From CAZJBP01 sp964544115 (lineage in GTDB: Bacteria > Verrucomicrobiota > Kiritimatiellia > UBA8416 > JADHWI01): a stretch of 6,190 nucleotides of DNA. The stretch lies in the NCBI GenBank assembly GCA_964544115.1, contig CAZJBP010000202.1, forward strand, positions 1-6,190, in the 5' to 3' direction. This document shows positions 1-5,746 of this stretch, piece by piece (within the stretch, counting starts at the first letter, position 1; each line of letters opens with the position of its first letter). Position numbers and translations under genes: made by a program. The notes below the pieces were generated by a model. That model saw nothing but the letters and a program-made list of their open reading frames with translations. It was not told the origin of the DNA and searched no databases.

Positions 1-647
1 GGCGTGCCCCGGTTATCCAGCAGGGCGCTGACACAGTCCACATCCGATCCCAGCAAATCCACCACGGTGTTGACCATGTGCGAGCCGGTATCGAACAGGA
101 AGCCGCCGCCGGACACTTCGGGGTTCTGCCGCCAGGTTCCGACGGTCGCCACTTTCCAAGCCTGGTGCGCGTAGGCCGAAATGGTGCTGACCTCGCCGAT
201 TGCCCCGCGCGCGATCAACTGTTTGGCCTTCCAGACCGCCGGCGAGAGGCTGCCGGGAAAGGCGATCATGACCAGGCGGCCGGTCGTATCACGAAGTTCG
301 ATCAGACGGCGGGCCTCCGCGCCGTTCATCACCATCGGCTTCTCGATCAGCACATCCATTCCGCTTTGGAGGCAGTCCTTCGCATTCTCAAAATGGAACT
401 TATGCGGCGAACAGATCAAGGCGGCATCAGCCGCGCCCTGATCGCGAACCAGTTCCTTGATGGTCGCATAGAAGGGCGGACAGGACTGCTTTCTCTCCAT
501 AAACAGCGCCGCCGTCGCCTGCCGGGATGGTTCCCCAGGCTCCACAAATCCAACGATCTTAGTGGTCCGCTTCATGTCCATCATGGTGCGGATGTGATGG
601 CGGGCGAACCCACCGGTCCCAACAACAATGCTTCGTATTTGTCTCAT
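1..647 (-). CDS. Gfo/Idh/MocA family NAD(P)-dependent oxidoreductase, C-terminus cut by window
   Basis: The first 215 residues of a dehydrogenase are visible; the family is usually about 330-450 residues, so the C-terminal part lies outside the window. The N-terminus is a Rossmann fold with the dinucleotide-binding glycine motif VVGTGGFA at residues 8-15. The family signature IEKPM is at residues 101-105, its lysine being the conserved cofactor and substrate contact. A GGGFLFDTGSH stretch (180-190) gives the Asp186/His190 pair typical of the second domain. Family members oxidise, reduce or epimerise sugars and cyclitols in the cytoplasm; the substrate cannot be told here. The ATG at 647 overlaps a TGA at 646-644 in the mannosidase frame (ATGA), and AGGA lies at 651-654, so translation is probably coupled to the gene upstream. 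If that gene's frameshift is corrected, its stop moves to 676 and the gap becomes 28 bases. The family call is firm, the specific activity unknown. Confidence 0.93.
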   Translation of the reverse strand, partial: MRQIRSIVVGTGGFARHHIRTMMDMKRTTKIVGFVEPGEPSRQATAALFMERKQSCPPFYATIKELVRDQGAADAALICSPHKFHFENAKDCLQSGMDVLIEKPMVMNGAEARRLIELRDTTGRLVMIAFPGSLSPAVWKAKQLIARGAIGEVSTISAYAHQAWKVATVGTWRQNPEVSGGGFLFDTGSHMVNTVVDLLGSDVDCVSALLDNRGT

Positions 648-2062
648 CGTTCCTGCTCTTTTCGTTTTGGCTGGTTCATTTCTTCACCTGATACGCGGCG
701 CCTTCCAATGTCAGCATCCGGGCATCTTTCGATTCGCACATCCGTTTGAGCGCCTTGGCCTCCTGATCCAGCGAGTCGCGCCAGGCGGGCGGACAGGTCA
801 TCTTGCCGAGGCGCAGCGTGTTGGCCGTGCCCCTTCGTTAACCGCACTGTCGTGATCTCCCACGGCCGGAGCGACACGGTGACCGCGCCCTCCCGGATCG
901 GCAACTCGCACCCTTCCCACTCAAGCAGGGTACAGCGTTCGGCGTGCCGGATCCCAAGCGGTAACAGCACCGTTGCCTCCCCGCCCAGGCCGCGGAATTC
1001 CCAGAGTCGCAGCACCACCCCGCGCCCGTCATGCGCCGGCTTCAAGGCCCCCATCCTGACATTCTCGGAAACCAACTGCGGCGGCGGCGGCGGCGTGACG
1101 GCGCCGGACAAGACGGTCATCCCGGCGTTGAATGATTCGGCATCAGCCACGACCGCGCTCGCCGGGAAGGCGGAACCGTAGGCGCTGAGCGCATAGTCGA
1201 AGTCATGCCAATCCTCATCCCGCATCCCGTCGTAATCGGTCATCACCAGGTGCCATGGCTGATGCAGGTACGTCGGAATGGTGGGGCTGCGGAGCACGGA
1301 GAGCAGGATGGCAGAACCGTCGCCCTCCGGACCGATCTCGAACGATGGCAGGCCTTTGGTGAGCAGGGCGACAGACGTCGCGGCGCGTTCCACCCCGGCC
1401 CAGTCCACCGCCGGCCAGTCGCCGCCGGCCGAAGCCCACTTGTCGAAGGCCGGCTGATAGCGTTCGCGGCGTACCTGGCCGTACGGAATGCCATAGACCG
1501 CCTGCCCCGTAAACGGCACCGGCATGGCAAAGCGCAGCCGCCGGTTGAAGTTGCCCCAGCGGACCCTGGCATGGAAATCCACGCGGTCAATCCCTTCGGA
1601 GAGCGTCACCGTGGACTCAATCCGCATGCCCCAGGAGTCCACCGTGTAGGGAATCTCGCAGACGAAGCGCAGGCGCTGGAACCGGTCCGCCCGGTCCACG
1701 GCCACCAGCCGGGTGTGCGGGGCGAGTCCGGTACGCGGCCGGTCGGCGCTGAGCGTGGCCCAGGGCGAGCCCTCGTCGCACTCGAGGATGGCCTCGTTCG
1801 GCCGCCAAGGACCGCCCGCGGCGACCTCACGCCCGAGCAGCCGGTCCCGGATGGCGGTGATGCCGTTCAGGTCAGCCGTCACCTCGAAACGCCGGTTGGC
1901 GATGGCCTCGACACCGTGGTCGGGCTTGATCTCCACCGTGTTCACGGCCGGCGCCTTGCCCTTGACGAACCGATAGCGGCGGCTTCCCAGCGGCGGCACA
2001 CCCTCGGCCACGAAACGGAGCCCGCCGGGCCCGCCGGCGGCAACGGTTGTCTCCACCACGGG
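644..2062 (-). CDS. GH38 alpha-mannosidase-like protein, C-terminal part (after assembly gap)
   Basis: About 470 residues that continue the glycosidase encoded at 2223-3567. They read as the C-terminal beta-rich region of glycoside hydrolase family 38. It opens with a GLRFVAEGVPPLGSRRYRF segment, followed by RRFEVTADLNGITAIRDR and GRE (the usual start of the Glyco_hydro_38C supersandwich). Next come AILLSVLRSPTIPTY and VVLRLWEFRGLGG, and finally RPWEITTVRL, where GH38 proteins normally end. The open frame continues in-frame to 2200, but bases from about 2060 upward are foreign kinase sequence, so the true mannosidase residues start near 2062. After TVRLTKG (about base 830) the frame loses coding character; dropping one G of a GGGG run gives a tail ending at a TGA at 678-676 instead of 644. 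A GCG-rich repeat near 1077-1095 encodes five prolines. Family assignment is strong; the exact 5' boundary and 3' frame are uncertain. Confidence 0.82.
   Translation of the reverse strand, partial: PVVETTVAAGGPGGLRFVAEGVPPLGSRRYRFVKGKAPAVNTVEIKPDHGVEAIANRRFEVTADLNGITAIRDRLLGREVAAGGPWRPNEAILECDEGSPWATLSADRPRTGLAPHTRLVAVDRADRFQRLRFVCEIPYTVDSWGMRIESTVTLSEGIDRVDFHARVRWGNFNRRLRFAMPVPFTGQAVYGIPYGQVRRERYQPAFDKWASAGGDWPAVDWAGVERAATSVALLTKGLPSFEIGPEGDGSAILLSVLRSPTIPTYLHQPWHLVMTDYDGMRDEDWHDFDYALSAYGSAFPASAVVADAESFNAGMTVLSGAVTPPPPPQLVSENVRMGALKPAHDGRGVVLRLWEFRGLGGEATVLLPLGIRHAERCTLLEWEGCELPIREGAVTVSLRPWEITTVRLTKGHGQHAAPRQDDLSARLARLAGSGGQGAQTDVRIERCPDADIGRRRVSGEEMNQPKRKEQER
676..833 (-). other. Probable frameshifted C-terminal tail of the GH38 gene
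   Basis: From about 830 down to 676 the better coding frame is not the one that carries the GH38 domain. The alternative frame starts in the GGGG run at about 827-831, reads GTANTLRLGKMTCPPAW and later CESKDARMLTLEGA, and ends YQVKK at a TGA (678-676). Its third codon positions are mostly G or C, as in the neighbouring genes. The nominal frame gives an Arg/Gln/Gly-rich tail with mixed third positions. Removing one G joins TVRLTKG directly to TANTLRLGK without any stop. The tail shares CESKDARxLTLxGA with the end of the unknown protein at 5734-6190. It could be a frameshift mutation or sequencing error, or the 3' remnant of a separate gene that lost its body. The frame switch is well supported; its cause is inferred. 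Confidence 0.6.
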
Positions 2063-2212
2063 GACGGGGCGCCCTTCCTCGTCACGGAGCTCCTCGAGGG
2101 CATGACGCTCGCGCAGCACCTCGCCGACCGCGGTACGCTCCCCATCGATCGGGTCGTCGGCATCGTGCGGCAGGTCGCGACGGGTCTCGCGGCCGCGCAC
2201 TCCGCGGGGATC
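2060..2212 (+). pseudogene. Ser/Thr protein kinase fragment, probably a chimeric assembly piece
   Basis: On the plus strand this stretch encodes about 51 residues that match the middle of a bacterial Hanks-type (PknB-like) kinase. DGAPFLVTELLEGMTLAQHL is the hinge and subdomain V pattern. IDRVVGIVRQVATGLAAAHS followed by AGI is helix E (subdomain VIa), which in the family is immediately followed by VHRDLKP. Here the sequence runs into Ns exactly at that point. Third codon positions are almost all G or C. There is no kinase N-lobe before it: to the left the sequence is the mannosidase on the opposite strand, and the junction lies somewhere around 2050-2068. Both flanks are parts of one GH38 gene, so this is most likely a foreign contig end joined during scaffolding. 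A real insertion of a kinase scrap cannot be excluded. The style resembles kinases of Acidobacteriota, Myxococcota or Planctomycetota. Confidence 0.75.
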
Positions 2213-2222
2213 NNNNNNNNNN
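2213..2222. other. Assembly gap (10 Ns)
   Basis: Ten consecutive Ns. The round number suggests a placeholder of arbitrary size, not a measured gap. It interrupts the mannosidase gene between FNPGAVPAAALVEARLP plus a few residues on the right and the VETTVAAGG region on the left of the kinase piece. In GH38 proteins these two elements are separated by only a few tens of residues, so little of the mannosidase seems to be missing. The apparent frame change across the Ns carries no information. Confidence 0.98.
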
Positions 2223-3567
2223 CGAGTTGCCCCAGGGTAGCGGCGGGCAGCCGGGCCTCGACCAGGGCCGCAGCAGGCACCGCGCCGGGATTGAAAACCG
2301 TGATCCAGTCGCCCTTCACCCGCGGACGGGAGGTTTTTGCCAGGGCCGCACCGGCCCGGGCAACCAGTCTGCCGAGATCTTTCTCGACGCGATCCTGGAT
2401 CCCGCGCAATTCAGCATAGGCGGGGTCGGTGTGGGTGCCGGTGATGGCATCGTGGAACAAGGTCAGCAACACGTCCTCCCACAGTCGCGCGAACCGCGCG
2501 GACGGCGGACGGTGCCCCGCAAGGCTTGCGAGGGTCCACAGCGCCTCGGCTCCCAGCAGGGCGTATTCCGTGCGGCGCGCCGCCTGCTTGACCTTGATGC
2601 GGGAAACGTAACAGCCGGTATTGTTCGGGTTCAGTTCGCAGGAGGGGTGCAGCAATTCCCCGGGCGGATCGTCCGCCCGGGCGACCTTGGCCCTCACCTC
2701 GTCGAGGAAGTCAACATTGTTGACAAAGCGCACGTCGTATCGCTCCGCCCACCGGGTGGCCAGTCGGAGCAGCTCGGGGTTGGGCAGCAGCTCTTCGGCG
2801 CAGACGACGTAGAGGCCGCGGCCGTCGGCGGCCAGACGCGCCTCGTCCAGCGCCGGATTCAGACGCACCAGGCGCTTCGGGTCTATCCCCCGCCCTTTGC
2901 AGGCGCGGCAGCCCTTGCCGGCGCACTTCGGGCAGGGGGGAATGTTGTCGAAGCCACCACCCCCACCCACTCCGGCCATGGCCGGACCGCCGGTGAAGAC
3001 CGTTGAGCCGTCCAGGCCGCGCCAGTACTCGCCCTTCACGGGGGAATAGCTGAGGCTCTCGACCCACGCCACGCCGCAACCGCGCAGGATCTGGGGAATC
3101 TGGGCCGAATTCCCGAAGGCATCGCCTCGCGTCGCCAGAACGGTCTTCAGCCCGAACTGCGCCTCGTTCCAAAGATAGCCGGTCACGAAGTTACGCACCA
3201 GGCTTTCGCCCAGCAGCATGTTGCCGTCCACGATGTTGTCGCCCGCACCGGAAATATGGACCCGGCCCTGCGCCACGAGCCGGCGCAGTTCCGCCAGGCG
3301 TTCGGGATGGCGGCGCAGGTACTGCCGCGCCACGGCCGTGCTCTCAATCGAGAAACGGTACCGGCGATCACGACGGGCGAAGGCCAGGCTATCGGTGATG
3401 ACCGCATCCTCGATATCGCTGGCGGAGACAAATCGCCGCCCCTTGAAATCATACCTTTGGTCCCAACACCGCCGCCAGATCAGGTCGAAATGGTTCAGCA
3501 CGATGATCATGAGGGTCGGCTTGGGGGGCTTGCCGGCACAAGCGGTCGACGGAGAAGACATGATCAT
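2223..3567 (-). CDS. GH38 alpha-mannosidase-like protein, N-terminal catalytic part with CxxCxGxG insert
   Basis: 448 residues up to the gap. The family hydrolyses alpha-mannosides with retention, using a zinc ion in the active site. All expected zinc ligands can be placed: His26 and Asp28 in NHFDLIW, Asp149 in RGDAFGNSAQIPQIL (also the catalytic nucleophile position), and His372 in FHDAITGTH. NNTGCYVSRIKVKQAARRTE (315-334) matches the family's GCYxSR region. There is no signal peptide, so a cytoplasmic location is likely. Unusual for the family is CPKCAGKGCRACKGRG at 212-227, two DnaJ-like CxxCxGxG units, preceded by a glycine-rich stretch (199-205). The start at 3567 has GGAGGG six bases upstream and overlaps the previous stop as ATGA; a second ATG at 3561 is less well spaced. 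With the C-terminal part the protein is about 920 residues plus what the gap hides, normal for GH38. Substrate specificity is not determinable. Confidence 0.9.
2887..2934 (-). other. Zinc-knuckle-like CxxCxGxG pair inside the GH38 gene
   Basis: Codons 212-227 of the mannosidase encode two back-to-back CxxCxGxG units: Cys212/Cys215 and Cys220/Cys223, each pair followed by x-Gly-x-Gly. This is the repeat pattern of the DnaJ/Hsp40 zinc-binding region, where four cysteines from two units bind one zinc. Here there are only two units, so at most one zinc site can form. It lies about 60 residues after the nucleophile Asp149, in a segment bounded by a glycine run and the RLVRLNPAL helix. Metal binding is inferred from the pattern. 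Confidence 0.7.
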
Positions 3568-3761
3568 GACTCGCCCTCCATCTCAACTCGCATCACCGGC
3601 CAGGCGTCCTCAACGAAGAACCAATAGCCGAGCAGTTGAATCAGCTTCGTCTGCGGTTCGCGCTGCCACGCCGGGACATCGCCGCCCTGGTAGCGCAGCG
3701 CCTGTTCGCTCCGGGAGCCCAGCGCCTGATGGTAGATGGAGGGCGAGAACTCAAAAGTCAT
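3564..3761 (-). CDS. Small ORF (65 aa), possible truncated alpha/beta-hydrolase start
   Basis: A 65-residue frame starting MTFEFSPSIYHQALG and ending VMRVEMEGES. AAGGGA at 3770-3775, eight bases before the ATG, supports this start over the longer open frame that reaches 3887. Codon third positions are GC-rich like real genes here. The segment ALRYQGGDVPAWQ followed by TKLIQLLG resembles the extreme N-terminus of acetylxylan-esterase-like (Abhydrolase_7-type) hydrolases, where a W-x-x-x-x-x-KL-x-x-LLG stretch precedes the catalytic domain. That is recalled pattern similarity only. No catalytic Ser, Asp or His motif follows: the frame changes character at YWFFVEDAWP and stops within 20 residues. 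Its TGA (3566-3564) overlaps the mannosidase ATG. It may be a remnant that lost its middle, or a genuine small protein of unknown function. Confidence 0.5.
   Translation of the reverse strand: MTFEFSPSIYHQALGSRSEQALRYQGGDVPAWQREPQTKLIQLLGYWFFVEDAWPVMRVEMEGES
3574..3579 (-). promoter_or_regulatory. Ribosome binding site for the GH38 gene
   Basis: GGAGGG on the minus strand, six bases before the ATG at 3567 and inside the last codons of the preceding ORF. It decides the 3567 start over the ATG two codons downstream. Confidence 0.6.
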
Positions 3762-4011
3762 ATTCACAGTCCCTTCGATTTGTACTCGGGCCAGCACCCA
3801 CTGGCAGGTATAGGGTATGGTAGATCTTGGTCTTGTCAAACTCGGGACGGACCGGCCTGACTCTCTTGCCTGGAGCCGGTGCGCCATTCGTTAAGGGAGG
3901 TGTTTGTAAGTCTGGCGGAATGTCGGCGATTGTTTTGGCAGAGGCCACGGTCGACACCGTCAACGCCATCAACGCCATCACGCCTACGATTCGTTTGTCT
4001 TTGGCCTTCAT
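3751..4011 (-). pseudogene. Truncated secreted protein with signal peptide, probable esterase 5' remnant
   Basis: The frame starts MKAKDKRIVGVMALMALTVS, a short basic N-terminus followed by a hydrophobic core, with a signal peptidase site ASA-KT at residues 23-27. AGGA at 4017-4020 five bases upstream favours the ATG at 4011 over an in-frame ATG at 4035 that would overlap the upstream gene. The mature part, IADIPPDLQTPPLTNGAPAP and then FDKTKIYHTLYLPV, resembles the start of secreted esterase/depolymerase-like proteins, in which HTLYLP is followed by the first strands of an alpha/beta-hydrolase. Here that domain is absent: after YLPV the frame becomes non-family-like and stops at 3751, inside the next ORF. 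In another frame a short piece WPEYKSKGL ends at a TGA (3766-3764), two bases before the next ATG, and may be the original 3' end. Signal peptide confident; family and decay hypothesis moderate. Confidence 0.5.
3770..3775 (-). promoter_or_regulatory. Ribosome binding site for the 65-residue ORF
   Basis: AAGGGA on the minus strand, eight bases before the ATG at 3761. It sets the start of the small ORF and suggests that this ATG was once, or still is, a genuine initiation site. Confidence 0.45.
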
Positions 4012-4021
4012 AATCTTCCTG

Positions 4022-5746
4022 TTACTTGACTTCAAACGCTTGAACGTGGGCTAATGCAGCCCCCCAGGTGGAGAGCGGAGTGAATCGGATGGCGGTGGCG
4101 GAGGTATTCAGGGGAAAACGCACCAGACGCTGGTAATTCTCCGCTGCTTCATGCACTGTCCGCCAATTGCTGTCAGCATCGCGCGTCTCGAGGCGAAACG
4201 CCTTGACCAGGGTCTCAGGCGGGGTGGCGTCCTCCTGGTCCAACGGATAGGCATGCGGCATCCCCAGCCCATTGGCGTAGAGGTCGCTGTCAAAGACCAG
4301 CCGCACACAACTGATCGGTACAACCCGGTTCCAGGTGTACTGGGCCCAGGCGCCGGGGCTCGCCGTCCAGCCGTTGTCATTCTTACCCACGGGCCGGTCC
4401 ACGCCGTTACGCAGCGGCTCCGGATCGCCTTCCGATGCCGAAAACTCCGCGCAGCCGGTCAACGGCGCCATGTCGCGGCGCCGGCCGGGAAGGTAGCAGT
4501 CGTCGTCCATCAGGGTCCGCTGCAATTCGCTCAGATGCCGCTCGTGAACCCCGCGCGGGCTGGTGCTCTCGCGAGCCGCGATCACGGCAGCGGTCCCGAC
4601 CGCCTGTCCCAGGACGGCGCAAGTCGACATCACACGCGTGGAACTTAGCGCGGCATGCGTGGCGCTGATGTTGCGACCGGCGCAAAACAGGTTCTCAATA
4701 TTCCGCGAATACAGGGAGCGATACGGGATACCGTAGGGCGAGGGTGCCGGATGAAAGATGGTCGGCGCGCCCGGGTAGTAAAAACCGGCCGGATGATGAT
4801 CGTCCATGCTCCAGCCGCCGTACGCCACGATGTCATCGAACGGACCCGCCGCACGGACATCGTTCTGGGTCAGAACATGATCCCCCACATAGCGGCGGCT
4901 CTCGCGTTTGCCCGGCAGGAATCCGACCCATTCCACCGTCCAGTTCTCCGCGTTGTGGTCGCCCCGGTTCTTGATATGATCAATCACCCCGAAGGAAATC
5001 TTGAGCAGTTCGTCCCGCAGCGACTCGGTGTCGTGGATGCTGTCGTGCTCGCCGCCTACCTCGATCCACCAGAAGTTCGAACTGCGCAGCACATGATCCC
5101 GCCCCTGCATCTCCTCATCCGTGGCATAGGTATAGGCCCAGGCCGGAGGCACAAACCGCTGCGGCCGAGTGGTCTCCCGGAACTGGATCAGGCAGGTCAG
5201 CCCCATCGTCTTGCGGTCGGCCTGGGGCGGCTGGATATCCTCGCCAAACTCGGCGGCCGCCTCGCGGCCGATGCGGAACTCCGCGCCCGAGAGCGGCGCC
5301 AGGATGCTGTCGCCGGAACAGTCGGCAAACAGCGGAGCCGAGACCTCATGCCAGGTCTGGCTGGTTCCCTGCCAGCCGGTCACCGCGCGAATGCGCTTTC
5401 CGTCCATCGTTGCGGCGTTGACCGAGCAGTTCAGCAACAGAGTGAGATTCGGCTCAAAGCGTGCCTTCGCATAGAGCACGCTATCCCAGATCGAGAAATT
5501 GCCGCCGGGATTACGCCAGGCGTTTTCGAGCCGGATCTCCTCGACCAGGCCACTCTCTCGCATGTTGGCGCCATGCGCCCCGCAAATGTGCATGCGCACC
5601 TCGCTCGACGCATTGCCGCCTAGGACCGGGCGGTCCTGCACCAGCGCCACGCGGGCGCCATGCCGCGCGGCCGCGAGCGCCGCGCACAGTCCGGCCAGCC
5701 CGCCGCCGACCACACAGAAATCCACGTCGTGTTTCATCGTTCGCAT
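4022..5746 (-). CDS. FAD-dependent oxidoreductase (FAD_oxidored, PF12831-like) with C-terminal discoidin-like region
   Basis: 574 residues from the ATG at 5746. The N-terminus is a Rossmann FAD-binding fold: CVVGGGLAGLCAALAAARHG (11-30), with LGGNASSEVRMHICGAHG (42-59) as the conserved follow-up of the PF12831 family. FADCSGDSILAPLSGAEF and KRESRRYVGDHVLTQNDV (about 280-297) are further family landmarks. The closing FAD motif is NLFCAGRNISATHAALSSTR, continuing to about residue 391. From about 430 to the end there is a beta-rich region with NGVDRP, AWAQYTW and IRFTPL, consistent with a discoidin or F5/8-type sandwich, possibly glycan-binding. No signal peptide is visible. GGGGAG at 5755-5760 is eight bases before the 5746 ATG, favouring it over the ATG at 5737 that overlaps the preceding stop as ATGA; an upstream ATG at 5818 would lie deep in the previous gene. 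The substrate is unknown; the context suggests sugar-related oxidation. Confidence 0.92.
   Translation of the reverse strand: MRTMKHDVDFCVVGGGLAGLCAALAAARHGARVALVQDRPVLGGNASSEVRMHICGAHGANMRESGLVEEIRLENAWRNPGGNFSIWDSVLYAKARFEPNLTLLLNCSVNAATMDGKRIRAVTGWQGTSQTWHEVSAPLFADCSGDSILAPLSGAEFRIGREAAAEFGEDIQPPQADRKTMGLTCLIQFRETTRPQRFVPPAWAYTYATDEEMQGRDHVLRSSNFWWIEVGGEHDSIHDTESLRDELLKISFGVIDHIKNRGDHNAENWTVEWVGFLPGKRESRRYVGDHVLTQNDVRAAGPFDDIVAYGGWSMDDHHPAGFYYPGAPTIFHPAPSPYGIPYRSLYSRNIENLFCAGRNISATHAALSSTRVMSTCAVLGQAVGTAAVIAARESTSPRGVHERHLSELQRTLMDDDCYLPGRRRDMAPLTGCAEFSASEGDPEPLRNGVDRPVGKNDNGWTASPGAWAQYTWNRVVPISCVRLVFDSDLYANGLGMPHAYPLDQEDATPPETLVKAFRLETRDADSNWRTVHEAAENYQRLVRFPLNTSATAIRFTPLSTWGAALAHVQAFEVK

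Noticed and set aside
78..749. Plus-strand open frame opposite the Gfo/Idh/MocA gene
   Set aside because: The opposite strand encodes the glycine motif, EKP and DxGxH signatures of a dehydrogenase; this frame shows no domain.
1077..1095. GCG trinucleotide repeat as a regulatory or unstable microsatellite
   Set aside because: It is short and in frame, encoding five prolines in an interdomain stretch of the mannosidase; nothing indicates instability.
2213..2222. Biological frameshift of the mannosidase at the gap
   Set aside because: The frame difference is measured across placeholder Ns and a foreign insert, so it says nothing about the real gene.
1205..2419. Long plus-strand open frame of about 400 codons
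   Set aside because: It is the antisense of the GH38 gene for nearly its whole length and has no recognisable protein there. Only its 2060-2212 part is real coding sequence (the kinase piece), and it crosses the N gap.
2887..2934. A dnaJ gene or fragment
   Set aside because: Only the cysteine-glycine pattern is shared. There is no J-domain HPD motif, and the surrounding frame is continuous GH38 sequence.
2047..3006. Plus-strand open frame across the gap
   Set aside because: Arg/Gly-rich antisense shadow of the mannosidase; its frame also crosses Ns of unknown length.
4655..5623. Plus-strand open frame of about 320 codons opposite the FAD oxidoreductase
   Set aside because: The minus strand has clear family motifs throughout this span, while the plus-strand product has none. 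It is expected from GC-rich third-position bias.
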